64,000 nucleotides of DNA, taken from NCBI GenBank assembly GCA_004299555.1, contig SCQU01000013.1:1-64000 (forward strand), written 5' to 3'. Position numbers and translations under genes: made by a program. Each line of letters starts with the position of its first letter. Position 1 is the stretch's first letter. Below, piece by piece: positions 39,177 to 48,858 of this stretch. Source of the DNA: Rhodanobacteraceae bacterium (GTDB lineage: Bacteria > Pseudomonadota > Gammaproteobacteria > Xanthomonadales > Rhodanobacteraceae). A model generated the notes under the pieces. It worked only from the letters and a program-made list of their open reading frames with translations. It was not told the DNA's origin and searched no databases.

Positions 39177-40652
39177 TCAGGCACTCCGGCGGTGTGCCTT
39201 GGCCGCATCCGAACGCGCGAACTCGAGCTGGCGCAGGTATTCCGGTTCGACGCCGGTGACGTACTGCCCCGAAAAACACGAATCGTCGAAATGCTGCAGG
39301 CGCGCATTGCCCTCGGCCACGGCGTCGATCAGGTCCGACAAATCCTGGTAGATCAGCCGGTCAGCGCCAATCGCCTGGCGGATTTCATCGACCGTGCGCC
39401 CATGCGCCACCAGTTCCGCCGGGGCCGGCATGTCGATGCCGTAGACGTTGGGATACCGCACGGGCGGCGCCGCCGAGGCGAAATACACCTTGCTGGCGCC
39501 GGCTTCGCGCGCCATCTGCACGATCTGCCGCGAAGTGGTGCCGCGGACGATGGAGTCATCGACCAGCAGCACGTTCTTGTGGCGGAATTCCAACGGGATC
39601 GGGTTCAGCTTGCGCCGGACCGAACGCACCCGCTGGCCCTGTCCCGGCATGATGAAGGTACGGCCAATGTAGCGATTCTTGACGAAGCCTTCGCGGAACG
39701 GCACGCCCAGCGTTGCCGCCAGGGTGGAGCCCGCGGTGCGCGCGGTGTCGGGAATCGGGATCACCGAGTCGATGTCGTGGTCGGGCCACTCGCGCAGGAT
39801 CTTGGCGCCAAGCTTTTCGCCCATGCGCAGGCGCGCCTTGTAGACCGACACGTCCTCGATCATCGAGTCGGGCCGCGCAAGGTACACATATTCGAAGATG
39901 CATGGCGCATGCACCGCGCCCTCGGCGCACCGGCGCATGGACAGTTTGCCGTCGAAACTGCAAAACACCGCTTCGCCCGGCTCGACATCGCGGACGCGCC
40001 GGAAGCCCAGGATGTCGAACGCAACCGATTCGGACGCGAACGCGTACTCCGTGCCGGCCGGCGTATCACGCTCGCCAAGTACCAGCGGGCGAATCCCGTG
40101 CGGATCGCGAAACGCCAAAATACCGTAGCCGAGGATCAGCGCCACGCAGGCGTAACCGCCCTTGGCGCGCGCGTGTACCGCGGCGACCGCCTTGAACAAC
40201 TCATCGGCGGTCAGCGCGTGGCGCTCCTGGATCTGCAGCTCGTGCGCCAGGATGTTCAGCAGGATTTCGGAATCGGAATCGGTGTTGACGTGGCGGCGGT
40301 CGTTCTCGAACATTTCGCGCCGCAGCGATTCGGTGTTGATGAGATTGCCGTTGTGCGCAAAGGCGATGCCGTAGGGTGAATTGACGTAGAACGGCTGCGC
40401 CTCTTCCGAATCCTCGGCGCCCGCGGTCGGATAGCGGCAATGGCCGATGCCGGTATTGCCTTTCAGTTCCTGCATGTCGTGCGTGGAAAATACGTCACGC
40501 ACCAACCCGGGGCCGCGCCGCATGTGCAGCTTGCGCCCGTCGTAGGTCGCGATGCCCGCGGCATCCTGACCCCGATGCTGCAAAACCGTCAACGCGTCAT
40601 ACAACGCAGTGGCGACTTCGGTCTTGCCGACGATGCCGATGATTCCGCACAT
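39177..40652 (-). CDS. purF: Amidophosphoribosyltransferase
   Basis: The 491-residue enzyme commits PRPP to purine synthesis. Cys2 in [10 protein letters not shown] is the N-terminal nucleophile of the glutaminase domain, exposed after Met removal. The phosphoribosyltransferase domain carries the PRPP loop [14 protein letters not shown]. The gene lies at the end of the cvpA-purF pair, 46 bases after cvpA, the usual gammaproteobacterial arrangement. Confidence 0.97.
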   Translation of the reverse strand: MCGIIGIVGKTEVATALYDALTVLQHRGQDAAGIATYDGRKLHMRRGPGLVRDVFSTHDMQELKGNTGIGHCRYPTAGAEDSEEAQPFYVNSPYGIAFAHNGNLINTESLRREMFENDRRHVNTDSDSEILLNILAHELQIQERHALTADELFKAVAAVHARAKGGYACVALILGYGILAFRDPHGIRPLVLGERDTPAGTEYAFASESVAFDILGFRRVRDVEPGEAVFCSFDGKLSMRRCAEGAVHAPCIFEYVYLARPDSMIEDVSVYKARLRMGEKLGAKILREWPDHDIDSVIPIPDTARTAGSTLAATLGVPFREGFVKNRYIGRTFIMPGQGQRVRSVRRKLNPIPLEFRHKNVLLVDDSIVRGTTSRQIVQMAREAGASKVYFASAAPPVRYPNVYGIDMPAPAELVAHGRTVDEIRQAIGADRLIYQDLSDLIDAVAEGNARLQHFDDSCFSGQYVTGVEPEYLRQLEFARSDAAKAHRRSA

Positions 40653-40698
40653 GGCGAGTCTCGAGTTGCTGGCGGTGCCGGGCCGCCGTCACGGAGGG

Positions 40699-41331
40699 TC
40701 ATTGTCCCACATCACCACGCGCCGGGCCGTGTCCGGCAGCACGGCCCGCGGTGGCGGCCGCCGGAGGCTCGGCGATGCGCCGCACCGCGCGTTCAACCGT
40801 TGAAGTGGGGATGGCAGACAGCGCAGGCAAGGCCCGGCCGCCCAGTTCGAGATAGTGCGTCACCCCGGGCGGCAGCGCCTCGGCCAGCCAGCCGGCGCCG
40901 TCGGTGAACACGGGCATGAGCAGGGATTGCTGCCACCATGCGGCCTCACGCGGCACCCGCGTGAAACCCAGCATCAGCACCGCAAACGTCACCAGCAGCA
41001 GGCCCCGCGCGACGCCAAACAAGGCCCCAAGGAACCGGTCGCCGCCACGCAAGCCGCCCCGGTTCATGAGTCCGCGCAAGGCCCACCCGATCAGTGCGCC
41101 AAGGATCAATACCCCCACAAAGCACGTGACGTAGCCAGCAACGATCCGGGCCGCCGGATCGTGCAGCCAGGGGGCATACAGCGACGCCACCCGGTGGCCC
41201 AGCGCCCACGCCACCCAGAACGCCGCCACCCAACACGCCAGTGACAGTACTTCGCTGACAAACCCGCGAATCAGGCCCAGCACCAGCGACAGCGCCAGCA
41301 CGGCAAGGATCGCAATGTCGGCAGCGTTCAT
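40699..41331 (-). CDS. cvpA: CvpA family membrane protein
   Basis: The 210-residue protein has four predicted membrane helices starting with ADIAILAVLALSLVLGLIRG and the conserved GLIRGFVSEVLSL and GAxxGxxRGLLLV segments (here GALFGVARGLLLV). CvpA is needed for colicin V production and for envelope stress resistance in enterics; its molecular role is unclear. It is placed between the SPOR protein gene and purF as in many gammaproteobacteria. Confidence 0.92.
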   Translation of the reverse strand: MNAADIAILAVLALSLVLGLIRGFVSEVLSLACWVAAFWVAWALGHRVASLYAPWLHDPAARIVAGYVTCFVGVLILGALIGWALRGLMNRGGLRGGDRFLGALFGVARGLLLVTFAVLMLGFTRVPREAAWWQQSLLMPVFTDGAGWLAEALPPGVTHYLELGGRALPALSAIPTSTVERAVRRIAEPPAAATAGRAAGHGPARGDVGQ

Positions 41332-41368
41332 CGGCGTCGTGTCGGCATGTCGGGACGGTTGTCCTGAT

Positions 41369-42352
41369 TCAGTTCTGGGTGACGATGTTGCCCTTGATCT
41401 TCAATTTCTGCGCAATCTGCGCCTGCGTACTGGCCGCAACCGCGCGTGATGCGTATGGGCCCGCACGCACCCGCCACAATTTGCCGCTGGCGGCATTCAC
41501 GCTGTCAACGTAGCCGTCGAAGCCCTGCCCGCGCAGCTGGTCGCGCAGTTCATTGGCCGCGCCCTCGGTGCCAAACGCCGCCAACTGCACCGCCCAGCCA
41601 CCCGGCTGGCCGGCGGCAAGCGCCGACGCCGGGGCGTCGCCGGCCTGGTTCAACGCCGTCGCGTCCACCATCATCGACACGTGTTCGAAACCGGCGAGCT
41701 TGAGGCGAGCGGCCTCAGCCGCCGCCCGCGTCGGGAACGTTCCGACGCGCACCCGCAATACCGACTTGCCTTGATAGGTTTCCGGCGTGGCCAGCGCGGT
41801 GAAGCCATGCTGTTTGGCGCGCGCCACCAGCTTGGCCGCACTGGCGTGGTCGGCATAGATACCAAGGTTGACCGTATAAAGCGTACCCGCCGCGGCGCCT
41901 GCCCCGCCGGGGAGCGGCGCCGCCTTCGCCATCGCGGCGGGCCCGGCTTTGGCGATCACCGCCTTGGCGGGCACGCTGGACGGCCGCGGTGGCAGGGCCG
42001 CGGCCCCGGGCGTCACCGCCGGCGCTGATGCCACCGGCGCGCCCGTGGAATCGATCGGCGCCGTCGACCCGGCGACCGACACCGAAGGCGCGGGGTGGCT
42101 CTGGATGTGTACGGTGGCAAGGTGGTCGGGGTCGTTGACCGCGACCTGGGTGCCGGGGCCGGCACTGGCGCCGTCAGGGCCAACCTTGAGGATGCGCGTC
42201 TGCATGTCGCCGCTCGGCTCGGGCGGCACCGTCAGGCTGACCGGCTGCGTTCCATTGTCGGGGTGGCTGGGCAACAGCATCGGCACGAAGATGATCGCCA
42301 GCACGATCAGCACGGCCGCACCGAGCAAGCGTTTTTTCAGACCTGAATCCAT
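41369..42352 (-). CDS. SPOR-domain cell division protein, DedD-like
   Basis: The 327-residue protein has a short cytoplasmic N terminus, one membrane helix (about 9-27, LLGAAVLIVLAIIFVPMLL), a proline/alanine-rich periplasmic linker and two SPOR repeats: one from about residue 170 (YTVNLGIYADHASAAKLV) and one from about 250 (GWAVQLAAFGTEGAANEL). SPOR domains bind denuded glycan at the septum. Its place between folC and cvpA is that of dedD, although two SPOR domains is more than E. coli DedD has. Confidence 0.88.
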   Translation of the reverse strand: MDSGLKKRLLGAAVLIVLAIIFVPMLLPSHPDNGTQPVSLTVPPEPSGDMQTRILKVGPDGASAGPGTQVAVNDPDHLATVHIQSHPAPSVSVAGSTAPIDSTGAPVASAPAVTPGAAALPPRPSSVPAKAVIAKAGPAAMAKAAPLPGGAGAAAGTLYTVNLGIYADHASAAKLVARAKQHGFTALATPETYQGKSVLRVRVGTFPTRAAAEAARLKLAGFEHVSMMVDATALNQAGDAPASALAAGQPGGWAVQLAAFGTEGAANELRDQLRGQGFDGYVDSVNAASGKLWRVRAGPYASRAVAASTQAQIAQKLKIKGNIVTQN

Positions 42353-42441
42353 GGATAGGCACCGTGATGGAAATCAGCGTTGGCGTTGAGCGGCGCGCAG
42401 CAGCGCGCTCGCTCGAACGCCGATGACGCGCGTGCAAGGAA

Positions 42442-43770
42442 TTATACGCGGTGCCATTCGCGCAATACCGGCGCCACCACGTGGAAGCTGCCAAAGGCCA
42501 GGATGCGGTCATCCGGCCGCGCCGCGGCGCGCGCCGCGGCCAGCGCGGCGGCGATGTCGGCGTGTTCGGCGCACACCGCGCCGGGGAGCGCGGCGCCTAC
42601 CCGCGCGGCCAGCCGCACCGTGGTTTCGCCGCGCGGCGATTCGCCCTCAAGCCCAGCCAGATACCAGCGCGCGATACGCGTGCCCAGGGCCGCCACCACA
42701 CCCTCGATGTCCTTGTCCGCCAGTGCACCGAACACCGCACGCGTCACGCCTGCCACGGGATGCCGATCGAGCCAGTGCGCCAGCGCGCGCGCCGCCTCCG
42801 GATTGTGCGCGACGTCAACCACCAGATCCGGGTGCGCGGCAAGGTGCTGCAACCGGCCCGCGAGAAAAGGCACGGCCGGCGCCGGGTGCGGTGGTCGTTC
42901 CAGCGCCCGCGGATCCCAGCGCACCCGCGCACCGAGCGCGTGCAGCGCCGCGATCGCCGCCGCCGCATTGTGGTACTGGAAGGCGCCTTCCAGCGCGAGC
43001 TGGCGCCGCAGCACGATGCCCGAATCGGGCCCTCCGGCCGGCGCCACATAACGCGGCTGCGCCGGATCACGCCGCCACCAGGTGAGGCTGCCGACATCCG
43101 GCGCCCAGCCGAAGTCGCGGCCCCGTACTTCCAGTTCCGCGCCAATCAAGTGCGCGTAATCGACCAACGCAGGCGGTGGATTGGCGTCACCAACGATCGC
43201 CGGCCGTCCGGCGCGCAGGATGCCGGCCTGCTCGCGGCCGATCGAACCGCGGTCCGGACCGAGGTACTCCATGTGGTCAAGATCAACCGTCGCAATCACC
43301 GCGCAATCGGCGTCGACGATGTTGACCGCGTCCAGCCGGCCACCGAGCCCCACCTCAAGCACGGCCACATCCAGTCCGGAACGCGCAAACACGTCGAACG
43401 CGGCCAGCGTGCCAAACTCGAAGTAGGTCAGGGTGGTGTCGCCACGCGCCGCCTCGATGCGCTCGAACGCATCGACCAGCGCCTGATCCGGGGCCTGTAC
43501 GCCGTCAACGCGCACGCGCTCGTTGTAGCGCAGCAGGTGCGGCGAGGTGTACGCCCCCACCCGCATGCCGCCGGCCCGCAGCATGGCCTCGAGGAACGCG
43601 ACGGTGGAACCCTTGCCATTGGTGCCGCCAACGATGATGACCACCGGCGCGGGGCGCGCGCCGCCCATGCGCTGCCACACCACGCGCACGCGATCGAGGC
43701 TCATGTCGATGCTCCGCGGGTGGATTTGTTGCTGGTAGGCCAGCCAGGCGGCAAGTGTTTTGTGCATCAC
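42442..43770 (-). CDS. folC: Dihydrofolate / folylpolyglutamate synthase
   Basis: The 442-residue Mur-ligase-fold enzyme adds glutamate to dihydropteroate and to folates. It shows the ATP loop GGTNGKGSTVAFLEAML (about 48-64), GLGGRLDAVNIVDAD, and HNPEAARAL in the C-terminal domain. It belongs to the accD-folC-SPOR-cvpA-purF order, but here accD is separated from folC by about 0.6 kb of hairpin-rich non-coding DNA, so folC probably needs its own promoter. Confidence 0.95.
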   Translation of the reverse strand: MMHKTLAAWLAYQQQIHPRSIDMSLDRVRVVWQRMGGARPAPVVIIVGGTNGKGSTVAFLEAMLRAGGMRVGAYTSPHLLRYNERVRVDGVQAPDQALVDAFERIEAARGDTTLTYFEFGTLAAFDVFARSGLDVAVLEVGLGGRLDAVNIVDADCAVIATVDLDHMEYLGPDRGSIGREQAGILRAGRPAIVGDANPPPALVDYAHLIGAELEVRGRDFGWAPDVGSLTWWRRDPAQPRYVAPAGGPDSGIVLRRQLALEGAFQYHNAAAAIAALHALGARVRWDPRALERPPHPAPAVPFLAGRLQHLAAHPDLVVDVAHNPEAARALAHWLDRHPVAGVTRAVFGALADKDIEGVVAALGTRIARWYLAGLEGESPRGETTVRLAARVGAALPGAVCAEHADIAAALAAARAAARPDDRILAFGSFHVVAPVLREWHRV

Positions 43771-44397
43771 GCCATTGTCTCACTGCCGCGCAAACGGCCA
43801 GCCGCGTCCCCTCCGGCACGTTTCGGCTCTTTTCCGCCCGCCTCCCGGGCGGGCGTGTGACTTCTCTTTGCGTCGCCAAAGAGAAGTCACCCAGAGAAAG
43901 GCGACCCCGCGGACGCGCCTTCCGCACATCCTCGTGCTTCAGGTTCGCTCGCGGACTGCGGGGTTCGCCGACGGCCCATCCCTGGGCCTGCGGCGAACTG
44001 GTCGACATCCTGTCGACCATCCTTCGGACTGGCCCTGCGTCCGCTCGCCGCGTCCGAGGGGCCCCGTTGGCGCGCCTCCTGCGCGCGCGGTCGCGCGAAG
44101 CGAATTGTTTGCGCGCGCTTCGGCCGAGGCCATGGACGCCCCGTCAGCAAGGTAGGGCTGTTGCGCGCCTTCGCATGACGCCGCGGCGCGCAGCCGAACG
44201 GCGGAGCAAGCGCCGCATGTCCGAGCACAGGGACGTGCAAGTTCGGCGCGGCCGCCGTCCGGCGAGCACCAAGGGAAGTTTCAGCAACGGGACGTTGCTG
44301 AAACCGTCATGCCAGGCGCCATGGTTTTGGCTACTTTTGCCGTAACAAAAGTAACCCGCTCGGCGGCAGCCGAGCGGAACCGCCGTTGATGAGTAGA
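43771..44397. repeat. Hairpin-rich non-coding block between accD and folC (627 bp)
   Basis: No gene is supported. The block contains at least five strong inverted repeats: GCCCGCC/GGCGGGC (43836-43854), a 12-base perfect stem GACTTCTCTTTG/CAAAGAGAAGTC (43859-43888), an 11-base stem TTTCAGCAACG/CGTTGCTGAAA with a 3-base loop (44279-44303), TACTTTTG/CAAAAGTA (44332-44353) and CCGCTCGGC/GCCGAGCGG (44356-44377). The layout, with hairpins clustered at both ends and a GC-rich middle, looks like a dispersed intergenic repeat family of this bacterial group rather than a lost gene. The last two hairpins lie just downstream of accD and may stop its transcript. Confidence 0.6.
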
Positions 44398-45261
44398 TCA
44401 CGCCACCCTGTCGTGGTGCGTCAGGATCGCCAGCAGCTCCGCCACGCGGTCGCGCAACTCGCGCCGGTCGCAGATCAGGTCGATCGCGCCGTGTTCCAGC
44501 AGGAACTCGGAACGCTGAAAGCCTTCCGGCAGCGTTTCGCGCACCGTTTGTTCTATCACGCGCGGGCCCGCAAATCCGATCAGTGCCTTCGGCTCGGCGA
44601 TGTGGATATCCCCCAGCATCGCCAGGCTGGCCGACACGCCACCGGTGGTCGGATGGGTCAGGACGACGATGTATGGCAAGCCGGCCGTCCGCAGGCGTGC
44701 CAACGCGGCCGAGGTCTTGGCCATCTGCAGCAGCGATTGCAGGCCTTCCTGCATGCGCGCGCCACCGGTCGCGGTGAAACAGATAAAGGACGCCTTGTCG
44801 CGCAGCGCGGTTTCCGCGGCGCGGGTGATTTTTTCACCCACCACCGAACCCATCGAACCGCCCATGTAGGCAAACTCGAACGCGCAGGCGACGACCGGCA
44901 GACCCTTCAGCGTGCCTTCGATTGAGACCAGCGCGTCCTTTTCGCCGGTGTTCTTCTGCGCGGCCGCGATACGGTCACGATATCGCTTGGAGTCCTTGAA
45001 CTTCAGCGCATCGACCGGCGCGAGATCGGCGTCCAGCTCGGTGCCGCCCGCATCCAGGAATGCAGCCAGACGGGCGCGCGCAGCGATGGGATGGTGGTGC
45101 CCGCACTTCGGGCACACCATGAGGTTGCGTTCAAGTTCCGGCCGGTACAGCCCGATCCCGCAACCGGAGCACTTTTCCCACACACCCTCGGGCACCCGGC
45201 CGTGGCCGGCCGTGCCTTCGGTACGGATTTTGGGCGCGGTCAGCTTCTGCAACCAGGACAC
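44398..45261 (-). CDS. accD: Acetyl-CoA carboxylase carboxyltransferase subunit beta
   Basis: The 287-residue beta subunit pairs with AccA to transfer the carboxyl group from biotin to acetyl-CoA, making malonyl-CoA. The N-terminal zinc ribbon has Cys31, Cys34, Cys50 and Cys53, and the carboxyltransferase core includes [20 protein letters not shown] and [15 protein letters not shown]. It lies 51 bases after trpA, the usual gammaproteobacterial order. Confidence 0.97.
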   Translation of the reverse strand: MSWLQKLTAPKIRTEGTAGHGRVPEGVWEKCSGCGIGLYRPELERNLMVCPKCGHHHPIAARARLAAFLDAGGTELDADLAPVDALKFKDSKRYRDRIAAAQKNTGEKDALVSIEGTLKGLPVVACAFEFAYMGGSMGSVVGEKITRAAETALRDKASFICFTATGGARMQEGLQSLLQMAKTSAALARLRTAGLPYIVVLTHPTTGGVSASLAMLGDIHIAEPKALIGFAGPRVIEQTVRETLPEGFQRSEFLLEHGAIDLICDRRELRDRVAELLAILTHHDRVA

Positions 45262-45312
45262 GGGCAGGATTCCGGCAAAGGCTCAACGGCCAAGGATACA
45301 CCGGGCGGCGGT

Positions 45313-46116
45313 TCAGCGCTGATCAAGCGCCAGGCGGATGGGCCGCAGGAACGCCCGCGCGCGCCGGCACGCGGCGGCCGCATCAACCGCCCCGGCCAGT
45401 GCGGTCACCAGTGCCGAACCGATCACCACCGCATCGGCGAAGGCGGCTACGGCGGTTGCACCGGCCGCACCCTTGATGCCAAAACCCACCGCAACCGGAA
45501 CCTTCGCAATCCGGTGCAACGCGGCGACGTGCGGCGCGACGTCGGCCGCCGACAGCTGGGCGGCGCCCGTGATTCCCGCGAACGAGACGTAGTAAAGGTA
45601 GCCCTCGGCCGCCGCCGCCGCACGCGCGAGCCGCGCGGCCGACGTGGTTGGCGCAACCAGCAGGATGCGCGCGAGGCCGGCCGCACGGAGCGGTGCCAGG
45701 GTCGCGTCCTCTTCCAGCGGGCAATCCACGACGAGCACGCCATCGACCCCGGCCGCGGCGGCCTCGGCGGCAAACCGCGCGCGGCCGTAGATTTCGAGCG
45801 GATTCAAGTAACCCATCAGCACGATGGGCGTAGCGCGGTCATCCTGGCGAAACTCACGCACCCAGCCAAGGATGGCGGCAATCCCCACGTGCTGGCGCAA
45901 CGCGCGCTCATCGGCGTGCTGGATCACCGGGCCATCGGCCATCGGATCGGAAAACGGCATCCCGAGTTCAATGAGGTCGGCGCCGGCATCGACCAGCGCG
46001 TGCAGCAGGCCGACACTGGCTGCGGGCAGCGGGTCGCCCGCGGTGACAAACGGGATCAACGCGGTGCGCTTGGCATCGCGCAGCACGGCAAAGCGGGCCG
46101 CCATCCGATCGCTCAT
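45313..46116 (-). CDS. trpA: Tryptophan synthase alpha chain
   Basis: The 267-residue TIM barrel cleaves indole-3-glycerol phosphate to indole, passed to TrpB. The catalytic acids are Glu50 in [11 protein letters not shown] and Asp61, matching Glu49 and Asp60 of E. coli. Its start overlaps the trpB stop (ATGA), so the two are translationally coupled at matching levels. Confidence 0.97.
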   Translation of the reverse strand: MSDRMAARFAVLRDAKRTALIPFVTAGDPLPAASVGLLHALVDAGADLIELGMPFSDPMADGPVIQHADERALRQHVGIAAILGWVREFRQDDRATPIVLMGYLNPLEIYGRARFAAEAAAAGVDGVLVVDCPLEEDATLAPLRAAGLARILLVAPTTSAARLARAAAAAEGYLYYVSFAGITGAAQLSAADVAPHVAALHRIAKVPVAVGFGIKGAAGATAVAAFADAVVIGSALVTALAGAVDAAAACRRARAFLRPIRLALDQR

Positions 46117-47342
46117 AGCTCGATGTGCTCCCGCTGCGCGATGGTGTGAACGTCCTTGTCACCGCGCCCCGAGAGGTTGCACAGGACCAGCTTGTCCCTG
46201 GACATGCCGCGCGCGAGCTTGATGGCTTCGGCGACCGCGTGGCTGGATTCCAGCGCCGGCAGAATGCCCTCGGTTTCACACAGCAGATGAAACGCCGCAA
46301 GCGCCTCGGCGTCGGTGATGCCGACGTACTCCGCGCGGCCGGTGTCCTTCAGGAACGCATGCTCCGGGCCGACCCCCGGATAATCCAGACCCGCCGATAT
46401 GGAGTGGGTTTCGGTGATCTGGCCATTGTCATCGCACAACACGTATGTCCGGTTGCCGTGCAGCACGCCGGGGCGACCGGCCGACAGCGACGCCGCGTGA
46501 TGGCCGGTCGCGATGCCTTCACCCGCGGCCTCGGCGCCGACGATGCGCACGTCGCGATCGTTGAGGAACGCGTGAAACAAGCCCAACGCGTTCGAACCGC
46601 CGCCGACACACGCGGTCAGCACGTCAGGCAGCCGTCCAAACCGTTCCAGCATCTGCGCGCGCGCCTCGCGCCCGACCACGGCGTTGAAGTCGCGCACCAT
46701 CATCGGATAGGGATGCGGGCCGGCGACGGTACCGATGATGTAGAACGTGTCGGCGACGTTGGTCACCCAATCGCGCAGCGCTTCGTTCAGCGCATCCTTC
46801 AGGGTCCTTGAACCGGACGTGACGGGCACCACCTCGGCGCCGAGCAGCTTCATCCGGTACACGTTGATCTTCTGGCGCTCGATGTCGACCGCGCCCATGT
46901 AGACCACGCACCGCAGGCCAAACCGCGCGCACACGGTGGCGGTCGCAACGCCGTGCTGGCCGGCGCCCGTCTCGGCAATGATGCGGGTTTTGCCCATCGC
47001 GCGTGCCACCAGCGCCTGGCCGATGGTGTTGTTGATCTTGTGCGCGCCGGTGTGGTTCAGATCCTCACGCTTGATGAGGATCTGTGCGCCGCCAATCTTC
47101 GCCGACAGGCGCTTGGCGTGGTAGATCGGCGACGGCCGGCCGACGTAGTACTTCAAGTCGTCGGCAAACTCCTGCTGGAACGCCGGATCGTCACGCAGGC
47201 GCGTATAGGCGGCGGTGAGTGCTTCCAGCGGCGCAATCAGGGTCTCGGCGACATAGGTGCCGCCGTAGGGACCAAAGCGTCCCTGCGCATCGGGCAGTGC
47301 CTGATAATCGGCGGGCGCGGGAATACGGGGTGCGGCGGTCAT
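46113..47342 (-). CDS. trpB: Tryptophan synthase beta chain
   Basis: The 409-residue PLP enzyme joins indole with serine. The PLP lysine is Lys102 in [14 protein letters not shown], and the phosphate-binding GGGSNALG loop is present. The start at 47342 overlaps the trpF stop (ATGA) and gives the normal family length; further upstream in-frame sequence belongs to trpF antiphase. Separate trpF here, rather than a trpC-trpF fusion, agrees with the truA-trpF-trpB-trpA order of Pseudomonas and Xanthomonas relatives. Confidence 0.97.
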   Translation of the reverse strand: MTAAPRIPAPADYQALPDAQGRFGPYGGTYVAETLIAPLEALTAAYTRLRDDPAFQQEFADDLKYYVGRPSPIYHAKRLSAKIGGAQILIKREDLNHTGAHKINNTIGQALVARAMGKTRIIAETGAGQHGVATATVCARFGLRCVVYMGAVDIERQKINVYRMKLLGAEVVPVTSGSRTLKDALNEALRDWVTNVADTFYIIGTVAGPHPYPMMVRDFNAVVGREARAQMLERFGRLPDVLTACVGGGSNALGLFHAFLNDRDVRIVGAEAAGEGIATGHHAASLSAGRPGVLHGNRTYVLCDDNGQITETHSISAGLDYPGVGPEHAFLKDTGRAEYVGITDAEALAAFHLLCETEGILPALESSHAVAEAIKLARGMSRDKLVLCNLSGRGDKDVHTIAQREHIEL

Positions 47343-47974
47343 GGCTGGGGGTCGGCTTGCGCAGCGGCGACGGCCGCGAAGAACGCACGCATTTTGGCAG
47401 CGTCCTTGATGCCGGGCGAGGCTTCGACGCCGCTGGCAAGGTCGACCGCCCACGGGTGCACCGCGCGAATCGCGCGGCCCACGTTGTCAGGATTCAGCCC
47501 ACCGGCCAGGATCACCGGGCGATCGAGATCGCGCGGCACGCGCGACCAGTCGAACGTCTTGCCGCGCCCGCCCTGCTCGCCGGGCGGATGGCCGTCCAGC
47601 ACAAAGCCGACCGCGTGTTGATGCCGGTTGGCGGCGGCCTGCACATCGACGCTGCCCGCCATGCCCAGCGCCTTGATGTAGCGCACCCCGAAAGACTCGC
47701 AAAATGCGGCGTCTTCAAGGCCGTGAAACTGCACCAGGTCGGGCCGCACGCCCGCAATGATTTCGCGTACGCGGTCCGCCGGCAAGCCGTGTGTCAGGAC
47801 CACCGCCGTGACAAACGCGGGCAGTGCGTCGCGGATGGCCCGCGCACGCTTGATAGGCACGCAGCGCGGGCTGGTCGGCGTCAGCACAATGCCGATCGCA
47901 TCGGCGCCAAGCGCGCAGGCCAGCAACGCGTCTTCGACGCGGGTGATGCCGCAGATTTTTACACGCGTACGCAA
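47339..47974 (-). CDS. trpF: Phosphoribosylanthranilate isomerase
   Basis: The 211-residue TIM barrel isomerises phosphoribosylanthranilate. It begins [16 protein letters not shown] with the catalytic cysteine, has VQFHGLED in the middle and [12 protein letters not shown] with the phosphate-binding glycine loop near the end. It follows truA after 86 bases and is coupled to trpB by an ATGA overlap. Confidence 0.95.
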   Translation of the reverse strand: MRTRVKICGITRVEDALLACALGADAIGIVLTPTSPRCVPIKRARAIRDALPAFVTAVVLTHGLPADRVREIIAGVRPDLVQFHGLEDAAFCESFGVRYIKALGMAGSVDVQAAANRHQHAVGFVLDGHPPGEQGGRGKTFDWSRVPRDLDRPVILAGGLNPDNVGRAIRAVHPWAVDLASGVEASPGIKDAAKMRAFFAAVAAAQADPQP

Positions 47975-48060
47975 CGCTCGATCCAGTCAGGCAAACCCGC
48001 AGTTGACCACACCCCGGCGGCAAACGCCAATACCTGGCGCACACGCACAGCTTCCGCCCT

Positions 48061-48849
48061 TCAGCTGTCGGCGGTTGGCGCGTCCAGGGTCACCATGGGC
48101 GGCAGGTGCCACTGCGCCGGATAACGCGGCCCGACGAAAACCAGGCCCTGTGGCAGCGCCGTGGCGCCGGCGAGGGTGCGATCACGCGCGGCCAGCAGTT
48201 CCGCGATCCACGCGCCCGGCCGCACCCCGCGGCCGACTTCCAGCAAGGAGCCCACGATGTTGCGCACCATGTGGTGCAAAAACGCATTGGCTTCGACGTC
48301 CACCACGACCCGTGCGCCGATCCGCGTGACGCTGATCGCGCGCACACAGCGGTAGGGATGGCGTGCCTCGCAGGAGGCGGCGCGAAACGCCGAAAAATCC
48401 TGCTCACCGAGCAGTAACTGCGCCGCGGCCTGCATCGCGCTGGCGTCCAGAGGCACCCGTTCCCAGGTCACGAAGCGGGCATCCAGCGCGGGCCGGACCG
48501 GCCGATTCAACAACGTGTAACGGTAGCGCCGCGCGCGCGCCGAAAAGCGCGCGCTGAAGTCATCCGGTACCGGCCGCGCCCACAGCACCGCAATGCCGGG
48601 CGGCAGGCGTGCGGTGGTCCCCAGCACCCAGCCGCGCGGATCGCGTTCGGCGGCGGTATCGAAATGCACAACCTGGCAGCGCGCGTGCACGCCGGCGTCG
48701 GTGCGCCCCGAGCAGGTGACCGCAACCGGATGGTTAGCCACAAACGCCAGCGCGGCCTCGACCTCGGCCTGCACGCTCGGCCCATGGCTCAGCCGCTGCC
48801 AGCCGAAATAACCGGTGCCGTCGTATTCGATGCCAAGTGCTATCCGCAT
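48061..48849 (-). CDS. truA: tRNA pseudouridine(38-40) synthase
   Basis: The 262-residue enzyme isomerises uridines 38-40 in the anticodon arm. The start [20 protein letters not shown] and the catalytic segment [18 protein letters not shown] with the essential aspartate are clear. It starts 9 bases after the fimV stop. Confidence 0.96.
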   Translation of the reverse strand: MRIALGIEYDGTGYFGWQRLSHGPSVQAEVEAALAFVANHPVAVTCSGRTDAGVHARCQVVHFDTAAERDPRGWVLGTTARLPPGIAVLWARPVPDDFSARFSARARRYRYTLLNRPVRPALDARFVTWERVPLDASAMQAAAQLLLGEQDFSAFRAASCEARHPYRCVRAISVTRIGARVVVDVEANAFLHHMVRNIVGSLLEVGRGVRPGAWIAELLAARDRTLAGATALPQGLVFVGPRYPAQWHLPPMVTLDAPTADS

Positions 48850-48858
48850 CGCAGCCGG

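Noticed and set aside
43755-44345. Several open frames of 85-196 codons on both strands in the accD-folC gap
   Set aside because: They overlap one another, are Arg/Pro/Ala-rich, lack ribosome-binding sites and coincide with the inverted repeats; GC-rich non-coding DNA easily stays open.
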